Positions 1-8,884 of a stretch of 64,000 nucleotides of DNA are shown one piece after another. Every line of letters starts with the position of its first letter. The first letter of the stretch is position 1. Source of the DNA: Neobacillus niacini (GTDB taxonomy: Bacteria; Bacillota; Bacilli; Bacillales; Cytobacillaceae); the NCBI RefSeq assembly GCF_023715415.1, contig NZ_JAMBOB010000015.1, positions 1-64,000 on the forward strand, written 5' to 3'. The position numbers were made by a program, and so were the translations under genes. Under the pieces are notes generated by a model that saw nothing but the letters and a program-made list of their open reading frames with translations, was not told the DNA's origin and did no database searches.

Positions 1-87
1 GGTGCAAGCACCTCAAGATTCGCTCGACTTGCATGTATTAGGCACGCCGCCAGCGTTCGTCCTGAGCCAGGATCAAACTCTCCAAGA
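1..87 (-). rRNA. 16S ribosomal RNA, 5' end (partial)
   Basis: The reverse complement reads GAGAGTTTGATCCTGGCTC followed by GACGAACGCTGGCGGCGTGC, the universal start of bacterial 16S rRNA (27F primer region). The gene runs off the left edge, so only the first ~87 nt are present. The mature 5' end is estimated from the Bacillus consensus. It opens an rrn operon driven by the tandem promoters at 235-356. Confidence 0.97.
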
Positions 88-234
88 AAGTTGATATAGC
101 TCATTTGTTACGTTGGCTTAGCTTTTATAAAAAACTAAAAAATTGTTTGTTGACGTTCTTGTTTGTTTAGTTTTCAAAGAGCAATTATTTCTTCGTTTAC
201 TTCGTGAACAGCTTCGCTCAGAAGCAACTCTATT

Positions 235-263
235 AATATATCATTTCGTTAACTTCGCGTCAA
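235..263 (-). promoter_or_regulatory. rrn promoter P2
   Basis: On the minus strand TTGACG (258-263) is followed by a 17-nt spacer and TATATT (235-240). It lies about 150 nt upstream of the 16S gene, as Bacillus rrn P2 promoters do. Confidence 0.75.
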
Positions 264-327
264 CACTTTTTTTAAAAAGTTTTAAACGCCTGCGTGTTGT
301 TAACTCGTTATTAACGACCGCTAAAAT

Positions 328-356
328 ATAATAACACCATTACCAACTAACGTCAA
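328..356 (-). promoter_or_regulatory. rrn promoter P1
   Basis: TTGACG (351-356), 17-nt spacer, TATTAT (328-333) on the minus strand. It is 93 bp upstream of P2 with the same -35 hexamer, giving the tandem P1/P2 layout typical of Bacillus rrn operons. The AT-rich stretch 357-610 holds no convincing gene. Confidence 0.72.
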
Positions 357-615
357 CAATATATTAAAATAAATTTCATCTCGCTTATTTAACTTGTTTA
401 TTATAGAAGAAAACCGTCTCTCTACCACAAAATAAAACGATTTAATCAATAATTCCCCGTTCATCAGCAGTACTTCTAAGTATTTACGCATTTTTCTTAG
501 CGACCACTCCTTCTCTTTTTCCTTCCTCGAGGTATCAGACATCTCCTCTGGTTCCCACTCCAACCCTTTTTATAAGATTACTGGTTCTCATTGCTCAAAG
601 ACAAAAGTCACTTCC

Positions 616-653
616 AAAAAAGCCGACTCTCAAAATAGAGAGCCGGCTTCTTT
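616..653 (-). terminator. Rho-independent terminator of ptsG
   Basis: Minus-strand stem AAGCCGGCTCTC / GAGAGTCGGCTT with a TATTTT loop and a following T run, directly after the ptsG stop. Confidence 0.9.
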
Positions 654-655
654 GT

Positions 656-2725
656 TTACTTCGTGATTTTAATAATTCCTGTTTGTTTCAAATCAACTTG
701 ACCTGGTTTTTCAATCACGACCTTTTCACCTTCTGCTAAGTTCGTGAAGACAATCGGTGTAATAGTTGATGTTGCATGTTCTTTAATATAATCTAAATCA
801 ACTTTTAGTAATGGCTGACCTTGTTCTACAATGTCATTCTCAGCAACTAAGGTTTCAAAACCTTGACCTTTTAGGTTTACGGTGTCTATACCCACATGGA
901 TTAGAATTTCTCGTCCTGTATCTGAGAGAATTCCAATGGCGTGCTTAGTCGGAAACAGGTTAACGATTTTCCCGTTAACAGGGGATACAATTGTACCCTC
1001 TACTGGGACAATCGCAAAACCATCGCCCATCATTCTACCAGCAAACACTTGGTCTGGAACTTCTGTAATTGGTTTTAATTCACCTTTCAGCGGTGCCATA
1101 AATCCTTCATCTTCCGTGCTGCGAGCATTTTGAAGTGCTTCTGGATTAATTTCCTCAATTTGCTGTTCCACACCTTTTTCTGGCGCTTTCACTGTAGTAC
1201 GAGGTTTTTTACCATCCATAATGTCTTTCATTTGTCCCTTAATGGTTTCAGAACGAGGTCCAAAGATTGCTTGGATGTTGTTGCCTACTTCAAGCACACC
1301 CGCTGCGCCTAACCTTTTGAGTTGGGCTTTATCAACATCTTTAATATCATTAACAGAAACACGCAGGCGGGTAATACATGCATCTAAATGAGCAATATTC
1401 CCTTTGCCGCCCATCGCATCCAATATATTAGAAGCCAAATCGCCTGATCCCGCTTTACCAGTTGGGGCTTGGTTTTCTTCTTCTTCTAGTTCACGTCCCG
1501 GAGTTTTTAAATTAAACTTTCGAATCGCAAAACGGAAACCAAAGTAGTATACAACCGCAAATACAAGACCTACCGGAATAACAATCCAAGCATTTGTTTG
1601 TGGGTTAATCAAACCAAATAGGATATAGTCAATCAAACCACCAGAGAAAGTCATACCGATTTTTACATCTAGCAAGTGCATAATCATAAACGAGAATCCT
1701 GCAAAAATTGCGTGGATACCGAATAATATTGGTGCTACGAATAAAAATGAGAATTCAATCGGTTCTGTAATACCTGTTAGGAAAGATGTAAGAGCTGCCG
1801 AAGCCATTAATCCTCCAACAAGAACTTTCTTTTCAGGCTTTGCTTCATGATAAATTGCTAATGCTGCTGCTGGAAGTCCAAACATCATGAACGGGAATTT
1901 ACCTGTCATAAATGTTCCAGCCGTTAAATTTTGAACATTATCTGTGATTTGTGCCATAAAAATCCGTTGATCGCCACGAACCACTTCTCCTGCTTTTGTT
2001 GCGTATTCTCCAAATTCATACCAGAATGGTGAATAGAAAATATGGTGTAATCCAAACGGAATTAATGAGCGTTCAATTACTCCGAAAATAAAAGCAGATA
2101 TCGTTAAGTTTGCATGTACCATGTTTTGAGAGAATGCATTTAGACCATTTTGAATTGGCGGCCAAATAAAAATCATTAATATCCCTAAAACGAGAGCAGA
2201 TGCTGCTGTGATAATTGGTACAAAACGTTTTCCAGCGAAGAATCCTAAATAAGATGGTAATTCAATTTCAAAAAACTTGTTATACATTGCCGAAGCAAGG
2301 ATACCAACAATTATTCCTCCAAACACACCTGTTTGAAGTGTTGGAATTCCTAAAATGCTTGCATAGTTTAGTCCATTTACATCTTCTGGTGTAATCCCAA
2401 GGACCGTACCCATCGTTACATTCATTATTAAGTAACCAATAATTGCCGCTAATCCAGCTGTACCTTCTCCTCCAGATAAACCAACCGCAACCCCAACCGC
2501 AAACAAGAGCGGAAGGTTTCCAAAAATGATATCTCCTGCTTTTTGCATAACAGCTGCAATCAAATCAACTGTACTGTTATCTAAGAATGGAGCTATTTCT
2601 AGTAGTGCTGGGTTTCTAAGTGCCGCTCCTAGAGCAAGTAAGATACCTGCAGCAGGCAATAAGGCGACCGGCAACATTAATGCTTTACCTACTTTTTGCA
2701 AGACGCCAAAAGCTTTTTTAAACAT
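656..2725 (-). CDS. ptsG: PTS glucose transporter EIICBA
   Basis: Takes up glucose and phosphorylates it in the membrane using phosphate from HPr. The domain order is IIC (about residues 1-400, many membrane helices, with the GITEPIEFSF motif), IIB (active Cys450 in DACITRLRV) and IIA (active His610 in ILIHVGIDT), all complete at 689 residues. The start is ATG 2725, placed by GGAGG seven bases upstream; an in-frame ATG at 2755 lacks a ribosome site. It lies downstream of glcT, behind a RAT/terminator leader. A weak cre-like site (2754-2767, 12/14) sits in the leader. No ptsH/ptsI follows; a terminator and the rrn operon do. Confidence 0.97.
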   Translation of the reverse strand: MFKKAFGVLQKVGKALMLPVALLPAAGILLALGAALRNPALLEIAPFLDNSTVDLIAAVMQKAGDIIFGNLPLLFAVGVAVGLSGGEGTAGLAAIIGYLIMNVTMGTVLGITPEDVNGLNYASILGIPTLQTGVFGGIIVGILASAMYNKFFEIELPSYLGFFAGKRFVPIITAASALVLGILMIFIWPPIQNGLNAFSQNMVHANLTISAFIFGVIERSLIPFGLHHIFYSPFWYEFGEYATKAGEVVRGDQRIFMAQITDNVQNLTAGTFMTGKFPFMMFGLPAAALAIYHEAKPEKKVLVGGLMASAALTSFLTGITEPIEFSFLFVAPILFGIHAIFAGFSFMIMHLLDVKIGMTFSGGLIDYILFGLINPQTNAWIVIPVGLVFAVVYYFGFRFAIRKFNLKTPGRELEEEENQAPTGKAGSGDLASNILDAMGGKGNIAHLDACITRLRVSVNDIKDVDKAQLKRLGAAGVLEVGNNIQAIFGPRSETIKGQMKDIMDGKKPRTTVKAPEKGVEQQIEEINPEALQNARSTEDEGFMAPLKGELKPITEVPDQVFAGRMMGDGFAIVPVEGTIVSPVNGKIVNLFPTKHAIGILSDTGREILIHVGIDTVNLKGQGFETLVAENDIVEQGQPLLKVDLDYIKEHATSTITPIVFTNLAEGEKVVIEKPGQVDLKQTGIIKITK

Positions 2726-2783
2726 AATATAACCTCCAATTATTTTATAGCTCATTAAGCGTTTTCATTTACCTTAAAAACAC

Positions 2784-2877
2784 AAAAAAAGGCATGAGTA
2801 AAAGTTCAATTGAATAAGGGTATGGGTATAGATTACCCATAAACCTTGGTTTCAATTAATACTTTTCACTCATGCCT
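2784..2877 (-). terminator. Conditional terminator in ptsG leader
   Basis: Long minus-strand hairpin: AGGCATGAGTGAAAAGT near 2861-2877 pairs with ACTTTTACTCATGCCT near 2791-2806, followed by seven T. Its 5' arm overlaps the RAT sequence, so GlcT binding should block it. This is the known logic of the Bacillus subtilis ptsG leader. Confidence 0.9.
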
Positions 2878-2896
2878 GATCGAATCAGTAACACGT
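2865..2896 (-). promoter_or_regulatory. RAT (ribonucleic antiterminator) bound by GlcT
   Basis: The minus strand reads ACGTGTTACTGATTCG followed by ATCAGGCATGAGTGAA, which I recognise as the Bacillus ptsG RAT. It overlaps the 5' arm of the leader terminator. Confidence 0.88.
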
Positions 2897-2908
2897 AAAA
2901 AATTATCG

Positions 2909-3751
2909 CTATTTAAATTTTTTCTGTATTCTTTGCAAATGCATGGTTAGATACACAGCTTCTGCATCAAATACCTTCAATTTTAATGTTTGTTGCATCA
3001 CTTTAATGAGCTTCCAAGAGAGATTATAGCATACAGGATATTCTTGTTTCAATAGGGAATTTATTTTTTCTGGTTCTTCTACTTTTTCCCCTTTAATGAC
3101 TCTCTCAATGGTGAATCGAAGGTGACGCACAAGCCTCATATAATCAATGCTCTCTTTATCAATATCAATATCAAACTGCTCTTCAACCATCTTTACCAGC
3201 CTGCTGACTAGTTGGGAATGTTGGTTTACTTCAGATAAGCTTTTTTTGGTCATGGCACTATGAATATGGAGAGCAATAAAACCAATTTCACCAATAGGTA
3301 GATTAGCTCCCGTCTTTTCATTGATTAGATTGACAACCTCTGTGGCGATTTCATATTCATGCCGATAAAGTGTTTTTGTTTCAACCAAGAATGGATTACT
3401 GATTTCCATTCCTTTTCTTGCTCTTGAAATCGCAAACATTAAATGGTCTGTTAACGCAACATGAATATGCTCATCTAAAAGCGTGTTTGTTCTTTGTTTT
3501 ATTAGACCTATTGCAGATATAATAATTTCTAATAAATCATTATCAATAAAAGGCAGCATTTTAATATAATTTTGCTGTTCCTTTTCATTTTTAAGCACAA
3601 ATAGTTTCTCAACTGAATCCGTTTCAATAAAATCACCATGTTTCCGATTGAAACCAATTCCTTTTCCAATCAAAACAACTTCTTCGTAGGAAGGGTGTTC
3701 AGCTATTAAAACATTGTTATTTAACACCTTATCAATTAACAGCTTAACCAT
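2909..3751 (-). CDS. glcT: BglG/LicT-family antiterminator GlcT
   Basis: RNA-binding antiterminator of ptsG. At 280 residues it has the family layout: an N-terminal co-antiterminator RNA-binding domain (about 1-57, including NNNVLIAEHP) and two PTS regulation domains with conserved histidines (DEHIHVALTDHL; FIALHIHSA; YLTMHLQR). Glucose EII is expected to inactivate it by phosphorylating PRD1 when glucose is absent. The ribosome site GGGGGAAGGG precedes ATG 3751. Its target RAT is directly downstream. Confidence 0.95.
   Translation of the reverse strand: MVKLLIDKVLNNNVLIAEHPSYEEVVLIGKGIGFNRKHGDFIETDSVEKLFVLKNEKEQQNYIKMLPFIDNDLLEIIISAIGLIKQRTNTLLDEHIHVALTDHLMFAISRARKGMEISNPFLVETKTLYRHEYEIATEVVNLINEKTGANLPIGEIGFIALHIHSAMTKKSLSEVNQHSQLVSRLVKMVEEQFDIDIDKESIDYMRLVRHLRFTIERVIKGEKVEEPEKINSLLKQEYPVCYNLSWKLIKVMQQTLKLKVFDAEAVYLTMHLQRIQKKFK
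2910..2938 (-). promoter_or_regulatory. ptsG promoter (predicted)
   Basis: TTGCAA (2933-2938), 17-nt spacer, TAAATA (2910-2915). It lies inside the last codons of glcT, just upstream of the RAT. Confidence 0.55.
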
Positions 3752-3792
3752 AACCCTTCCCCCACTTCATCTGTGATTATCTTTGTAATCCC

Positions 3793-3821
3793 ATGTTATA
3801 AGAGACAAAACAAGAAGTCAA
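3793..3821 (-). promoter_or_regulatory. glcT promoter (predicted)
   Basis: TTGACT (3816-3821), 17-nt spacer, TAACAT (3793-3798), about 40 nt upstream of the glcT start. Confidence 0.6.
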
Positions 3822-3840
3822 CGACAATATTCGACAGGTA

Positions 3841-4968
3841 TTATTTAAACGTAATCCCTCTAATTGCTATTAAAAAGAAACCCGCCGTAAATCCAAGCAA
3901 TGCAAGTGTATCCTTTATGAGCGTAGCGGGATGAAGGCTGCCGCTGATGATTTCTTTAAACCCTGACATAGCCCAGCTTTGGGGTACAGCTAATGAAATT
4001 TTTTGCATAAATTCAGGAACCAGGTCAATAGACCAATACACACCACCGAGCATACACGTACTAACAATTAACACCGCACCAATAGCGCCCGCTTGCTGCT
4101 TCGTTTTTACCATTCCAGCAATCATTAGACCAAAACCAACCACACATAATATAACTAACGAAGCAAAAGGAATCATATAGGTTAAGTTCCCCCAAGTGGT
4201 CTCAAACAAAAGATTCATAGCAATCATTAATACAGAAAACTGAATCCAGCCCATTAGAAAATAAGCAATTAAATACCCTAAACTAATCTGGAGCTTACTA
4301 GCTGGAGTAACCATCAGTCGACCCCAAGTACCACCTATACGTTCATCTAGAATTGTGGAAGCAGCGCCAGAAAGACCAAACATCATAAACATGATAGCAA
4401 AACCAACAAACATTAAATTCATTTCCACAGGGTTGTTACCATCCTTTTGAATCGTTTGTTTTTCGATGGCAACTCCTTTACTTGTTGCGGCTGCCTCGAG
4501 CATATCCGGCAGAGTAGTTGAATTGCTTTCCTCCACAGTATGGTGGATGCGAATAATTAAATTTGCTGTTCCTTGCAAATGCGGCTCTAAAGCAAGGTAA
4601 TCTTCTGTCTTACTGCGGAGAATCACATCGAGCAATGGTTGATTTTCGACTACTTTTTGTTGAATGTCGGTTGGAATAACTACCGCAGCTACTGTATCCT
4701 GTTCCTCCACATGTTCTTTTGCTTCCTTCAATGTTGCTTTATTCCACTGGTAGTGTTCATTTTGCTTCAGAAGATTGAAGATTTCCGTGCTATGTTCTTC
4801 TTCATTCATGACAACATCTATCACTGGTTTTGTTTGTCCCGACTCTATGGAAATTCCACCAAAAATCCAGCCAAATAACCCCGGCAAAATAAACATCATA
4901 ACCAAAGTTCCCGGTGATTTAAAAAGCTCTTTTAAATGAAGCCAGGCTATTGCCAATATCCTACGCAT
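3841..4968 (-). CDS. ABC-2 type exporter permease (second subunit)
   Basis: Membrane subunit of an ABC-2 exporter: one N-terminal helix (FKSPGTLVMMFILPGLFGWIF), an extracytoplasmic domain of about 150 residues, then about five C-terminal helices. I start it at ATG 4968 (MRRILAIAWLHL) behind GGAGAGGGAAGT; the longer reading from 5013 has no ribosome site and runs deep into the upstream gene. The start overlaps the stop of the upstream permease by 8 nt, so the two are translationally coupled. Family members export drugs, antibiotics or lipids; the substrate cannot be read from sequence. No clear terminator follows. Confidence 0.88.
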   Translation of the reverse strand: MRRILAIAWLHLKELFKSPGTLVMMFILPGLFGWIFGGISIESGQTKPVIDVVMNEEEHSTEIFNLLKQNEHYQWNKATLKEAKEHVEEQDTVAAVVIPTDIQQKVVENQPLLDVILRSKTEDYLALEPHLQGTANLIIRIHHTVEESNSTTLPDMLEAAATSKGVAIEKQTIQKDGNNPVEMNLMFVGFAIMFMMFGLSGAASTILDERIGGTWGRLMVTPASKLQISLGYLIAYFLMGWIQFSVLMIAMNLLFETTWGNLTYMIPFASLVILCVVGFGLMIAGMVKTKQQAGAIGAVLIVSTCMLGGVYWSIDLVPEFMQKISLAVPQSWAMSGFKEIISGSLHPATLIKDTLALLGFTAGFFLIAIRGITFK

Positions 4969-6133
4969 ACTTCCCTCTCCTTTCGATTGAAAGGCGAAAT
5001 AAGCCAATCGCAAAAAATAATAGCCCTAAACCAACCGAACCTAATACAGCAGGGATAATTTCAAAAAACGATGCCCCTGACATTAAATCTAAATAGGTTT
5101 GGAGCGCGAGGCCGTTCGGTAATAATTTTGAAACAGAAACAAACCAATCTGGGAATATATATAACGGGACCATGCTCCCGCCTAAGGCAGCGAAGATCTG
5201 GGTTCCTAACATTCCTGCCGCATTAAAGGCTTTCTCTGTTTTGATAATAGAGCCTGCCATTACACCCAACCCACAAGCACTTATAACAAATGCAGCTGTC
5301 ATGATGACAACACCTGAGATTGAATCCCCCCAGTCCACTCCAAATATAAGCTTTGTACCAATGATAATGACAAAAGCCTGTAGTAAAGATATAAGTATTA
5401 AACCAACCATTTTTCCAGTTAAGTAGTTTATGTAGGTTAAATTTGAAATGAGCAAACGTTTGAAGACTACCTGCTCTTTTTCAAGAATCATCGCCGAAAC
5501 ACCTTGAACGACGGTCATTAACAGGAACATGACACCCATGGCAGCAGCATAGTACTGGAAAGAACTAACTGGATTGCTGTTGGCATCAATAGACGTTTCA
5601 TTGAGGAGGTTTTGACTGCGTTCTTCTGAGGAGGCATTACCTTGAACAGGGAGTGCCTTATTTGCTAACATTGCTTCAATCGGTACCGTTTGAGCAAATT
5701 GCTCGATTACACTTGAAACGATGGTTGCTTTAATACCGGGATCAGGAACTGAGATTAGCTTCGCGTGCGCTTGCTCTCCCGCCATCAAGGATGCTGTAAA
5801 ATCCTCATTAATAACAATTCCTACATCAAGTTTATGGTCCTTAATTTTTTCAACCATTTCTTCTTCTTGATAATATTTAACCTTCATTTGATCAGATAGA
5901 TCCTTCTCAAAAACCTCTTCCGATAATACTCCTCCTAACTGCCCTTGGTCTAAATTAACAATTCCCAATGTAAATTTTTTTATCGTAACATCTTCCTCAC
6001 CATCCATCATGTCGCCAAATGCTGATCCTAAAATGGCAATTAACAAAAGAGGCATCGCAATTAACGTTAATAAAGCTTTCTTATCACGAATAATAATCAG
6101 TAAATCTTTCCACGCCAGCCACCAGGAAGTCAT
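4961..6133 (-). CDS. ABC-2 type exporter permease (first subunit)
   Basis: Paralogue of the next gene with the same plan: N-terminal helix, large external domain (about residues 45-220), then helices ending near the C-terminus. ATG 6133 (MTSWWLAWKDLLIIIR) sits 8 nt after AGGGGTG and is preferred to ATG 6139. It probably pairs with the downstream permease as a heterodimer. It lies 12 nt after the ATPase gene, in one operon. Confidence 0.87.
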   Translation of the reverse strand: MTSWWLAWKDLLIIIRDKKALLTLIAMPLLLIAILGSAFGDMMDGEEDVTIKKFTLGIVNLDQGQLGGVLSEEVFEKDLSDQMKVKYYQEEEMVEKIKDHKLDVGIVINEDFTASLMAGEQAHAKLISVPDPGIKATIVSSVIEQFAQTVPIEAMLANKALPVQGNASSEERSQNLLNETSIDANSNPVSSFQYYAAAMGVMFLLMTVVQGVSAMILEKEQVVFKRLLISNLTYINYLTGKMVGLILISLLQAFVIIIGTKLIFGVDWGDSISGVVIMTAAFVISACGLGVMAGSIIKTEKAFNAAGMLGTQIFAALGGSMVPLYIFPDWFVSVSKLLPNGLALQTYLDLMSGASFFEIIPAVLGSVGLGLLFFAIGLFRLSIERRGKYA

Positions 6134-6145
6134 TATCATTCACCC

Positions 6146-7090
6146 CTAATTCCTTAAGCTTCTTCCAGTCAAATGCAAAAAGACACTTTCTAGGTTGGGT
6201 TCAACAATTTCCACAGAGGTAATCTTCGTCCCGTCTTTTGTTACCAACTGGATTAATTCACTTAGAATTGCTTGCGGCTCTTTATGAAAAACGGTAAGCA
6301 ATTTGTCTTTTATCAGGATATCTTTTTCCACTGCCAAACCTTCTAGCAAACTACTAATCTCTAAATGATGCGACCCTTCATTATCCAAAGAGATGATGAT
6401 TCTTGACCGGTCACCGATGGACTCCCTCAACTCACGAAGGGTGCCGCAGGCAATTAACTCCCCGTGGTCTATTATCCCTATCCGCTCGCAGAGGTATTCC
6501 ACTTCCTCCATATAGTGACTGGTATAAATAATGGTCATTCCTTCATTATTTAATCGTTTAACCGTTTCTAAAATATGATTTCTTGACTGTGGATCGATTC
6601 CGACTGTAGGTTCATCCATGATTAATACTTCTGGTTTATGTAAAATGGCAGCACCAATATTTACCCGCCGCTTCATTCCGCCCGAAAAAGTACTGACTTT
6701 ATCTTTCGCTCTGTCTGTCAGCCCAATGATTTCAAGGACTTCATCCACAACTTTTTCAAGGGCGTTTCCAGATAAATCATACATCCTTCCCCAAAATTTT
6801 AGATTCTCTCTTGCTGACAATGTTTCATAGAGCGCAATTTCCTGAGGGACAACACCAATCGACTTTTGGGCTTGTTTTGGATTTTTGATAACATCAACCC
6901 CCGTTATTTGAATGCTTCCTGAGGTCGGTGGGTATAAACCGGTTATCATGTTGATGGTAGTGGATTTCCCCGCACCATTTGGACCAAGCAAACTAAAGGA
7001 TTCGCCTTTCTCCACCGAAAAGGACACACCCTTCACTGCCTCAAACTTCCCAAAGCTTTTCCCCAACTCCTGAACGTTCAGTATGTTCAC
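6146..7090 (-). CDS. ABC-2 exporter ATP-binding protein
   Basis: Energises the two permeases encoded just downstream. It has Walker A GPNGAGKST, Q-loop VVPQEIAL, signature FSGGMKRR, Walker B VLIMDEP and the H-loop YTSHYMEEVE, followed by a C-terminal extension of about 90 residues as in DrrA/CcmA-like exporters. The start is GTG 7090, 8 nt after GGGAG; upstream in-frame GTG/TTG codons are too close to that site. First gene of a three-gene operon placed between pbuG and glcT. Confidence 0.92.
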   Translation of the reverse strand: MNILNVQELGKSFGKFEAVKGVSFSVEKGESFSLLGPNGAGKSTTINMITGLYPPTSGSIQITGVDVIKNPKQAQKSIGVVPQEIALYETLSARENLKFWGRMYDLSGNALEKVVDEVLEIIGLTDRAKDKVSTFSGGMKRRVNIGAAILHKPEVLIMDEPTVGIDPQSRNHILETVKRLNNEGMTIIYTSHYMEEVEYLCERIGIIDHGELIACGTLRELRESIGDRSRIIISLDNEGSHHLEISSLLEGLAVEKDILIKDKLLTVFHKEPQAILSELIQLVTKDGTKITSVEIVEPNLESVFLHLTGRSLRN

Positions 7091-7204
7091 TTTCAACACT
7101 CCCTTTCCATTCTCTTTCTCATACCTCTATCATACAGCAGAAAATTGGAAAATTTTATCTATTTTTACGAAAAGTGAAAATATTTTGTGAAATAATTCAC
7201 AGCA

Positions 7205-7238
7205 CAAAAAAGAGCCTGTGATCAGCACAGACTCTTTC
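7205..7238 (-). terminator. Terminator of pbuG
   Basis: Minus-strand stem AGAGTCTGTG / CACAGGCTCT followed by six T, directly after the pbuG stop. Confidence 0.9.
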
Positions 7239-7242
7239 GACA

Positions 7243-8571
7243 CTATTGTAAGAAAATGAAGTATAGAATGAAAATGACAAAGAAGAAATACATTATAGGA
7301 TGAACATCTTTCATTTTACCTTTAACAATCATTGTAATTGGGTAAAAGATAAATCCTACAGCAATCCCTGTTGCAATGCTATATGTCAAAGGCATAGCAA
7401 TCATAGTAAGGAAAGCTGGTACCGCCACTTCAAATTTCGTCCATTCAATTTTCCCTAACGAACCTACCATCAATGCCCCAACAATGATCAAGGCTGGTGC
7501 TGTAACCGCTGCGGTAACGACTGATAATAATGGGAAGAAGAACAATGATAGAATAAACAATGCTGCGGTAACAAGTGAAGCAAAACCTGTTCTTGCACCC
7601 GCTGCTACCCCGGCAGATGATTCAATATAAGATGTTGTTGTTGACGTACCAAGGACTGCACCAACCGTTGTTGCTACTGAGTCAGCAATTAACGCTCTTC
7701 CGGCACGTGGTAATTTATTGTCTTTGATCATTCCTGCTTGATTCGCTACTGCTACAAGTGTTCCAGCATTATCAAAGAAATCAACGAACAATAGGGTCAA
7801 GATAATTCCAAGCATGGCCATTGAGTAAAAAGAACTATCGGTGAATGAAGAAAATGCAGCTCCAAATGTAGGTGCTATACTTGGAACGGTATCGACAATT
7901 TTATCTGGTGTGTCAATTAAGTTAAAGAGCATCCCTACGATAACCGTGATAATCATTCCGACAAATACTGCTCCATTAAACCCTCTAGTCATCAAAATAA
8001 CCGTAACAATAATCCCAAAAATAGCTAGTAAAGTCGGTCCAGCTGTTAAATCACCTAATCCAACTAGAGTTGCATCGTTGTTTACTACAATACCAGCACT
8101 TTGTAATCCAATAAAGGTAATATATAAACCAATTCCGGCTCCAACCGCATGCTTTAACTCGATCGGGATCGCATTAATTAATTTCTCACGTAATCCTGTA
8201 AGTGTTAATAAGAAGAAAAATACACCGGAAATGAATACTGCCCCTAGCGCATGCTGCCATGGAACTCCGCTTCCTAACACTACGGTATAAGCGAAGAATG
8301 CATTTAATCCCATACCTGGCGCTAAAGCAAGCGGGTACTTTCCGAGTAATCCCATAATAATGGAACCAATTGCAGCAGCCAAGGCTGTTGCTACAAAAAC
8401 TGCTCCATAATCCATTCGAAGTGCGTCAGGAAAATCCTCTACACTAGCAAGGGTTAACGTAAGCGGGTTAACAACTAATATATAGGCCATCGCCAAGAAG
8501 GTAGTCATGCCGCCAATAATCTCACGGCGATAATTCGTCCCTAATTCTTTAAACATAAAATACTTCTGCAT
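7243..8571 (-). CDS. pbuG: Guanine/hypoxanthine permease
   Basis: Proton-linked purine base importer of the AzgA/NCS2 class, 442 residues with about 12 membrane helices. Family segments are visible: GGMTTFLAMAYI, ALAPGMGLNAFFAY, FVDFFDNAGTLVAV and GTSTTTSYIESSAG. GGGGG precedes ATG 8571. The upstream leader is a guanine riboswitch and a PurR operator precedes the promoter. In Bacillus subtilis pbuG follows guaA in the same order and has both controls. Confidence 0.95.
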   Translation of the reverse strand: MQKYFMFKELGTNYRREIIGGMTTFLAMAYILVVNPLTLTLASVEDFPDALRMDYGAVFVATALAAAIGSIIMGLLGKYPLALAPGMGLNAFFAYTVVLGSGVPWQHALGAVFISGVFFFLLTLTGLREKLINAIPIELKHAVGAGIGLYITFIGLQSAGIVVNNDATLVGLGDLTAGPTLLAIFGIIVTVILMTRGFNGAVFVGMIITVIVGMLFNLIDTPDKIVDTVPSIAPTFGAAFSSFTDSSFYSMAMLGIILTLLFVDFFDNAGTLVAVANQAGMIKDNKLPRAGRALIADSVATTVGAVLGTSTTTSYIESSAGVAAGARTGFASLVTAALFILSLFFFPLLSVVTAAVTAPALIIVGALMVGSLGKIEWTKFEVAVPAFLTMIAMPLTYSIATGIAVGFIFYPITMIVKGKMKDVHPIMYFFFVIFILYFIFLQ

Positions 8572-8608
8572 TTACTATTCCCCCTATAGATCTATCTTTT
8601 ATAAAAAC

Positions 8609-8760
8609 AAAAAACGTTCCGATATCTACCGGAACGCTTGACTTGGGGCAAGTGTAAATAAATAGAGGACTACCCTCCGTTTTTAACACTGCCTCGTAGT
8701 CAAGCCATTTACGGTGGCTCGGTAGAAACTTTTGGGCCCTATTCCCAATATTATACGAGT
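8609..8760 (-). promoter_or_regulatory. Guanine riboswitch (purine aptamer plus terminator) of pbuG
   Basis: The aptamer (8692-8760) starts ACTCGTATAATATTGGG, has the J2/3 segment GTTTCTACCGAG and ends TTGACTACGAG. The key pyrimidine before UA is C (GACUA), the guanine-type base. The terminator stem AAGCGTTCCG / CGGAACGTTTT lies at 8609-8640. AGTCAAG just before it can pair with CTTGACT of the aptamer as antiterminator. Guanine should switch pbuG off. Confidence 0.95.
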
Positions 8761-8789
8761 TAAATCGACAAATTATTTACTTCCCATTT

Positions 8790-8818
8790 ATAATACCAAG
8801 GAACTTTCTCTTTGTAAA
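8790..8818 (-). promoter_or_regulatory. pbuG promoter
   Basis: TTTACA (8813-8818), 17-nt spacer, TATTAT (8790-8795), upstream of the riboswitch. Confidence 0.75.
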
Positions 8819-8827
8819 CATAAAAAG

Positions 8828-8861
8828 CGAACGTTTTTAAAATTATATTTAAAAACGTTCG
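8828..8861. promoter_or_regulatory. PurR operator (two inverted PurBoxes), also guaA terminator
   Basis: CGAACGTT (8828-8835), 18 nt, AACGTTCG (8854-8861): a face-to-face PurBox pair whose near edge is 9 nt upstream of the pbuG -35. The full inverted repeat with A/T tails (8822-8866) may also serve as the guaA terminator. The same spacing and offset recur at 23815-23848. Confidence 0.7.
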
Positions 8862-8884
8862 CTTTTAGAACTATTATCCAATAT

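Noticed and set aside
321..563. 80-codon minus-strand ORF in front of the rrn operon
   Set aside because: It overlaps the rrn P1 promoter, has no proper ribosome site spacing and no recognisable sequence.
7841..8290. 149-codon plus-strand ORF inside pbuG
   Set aside because: Antisense shadow of a conserved membrane protein; low-complexity composition dictated by the pbuG codons.
8505..8514. TCATGCCGCC, part of the groEL-tail motif
   Set aside because: Only 10 bases, and it encodes conserved residues of PbuG; no integrase stub nearby.
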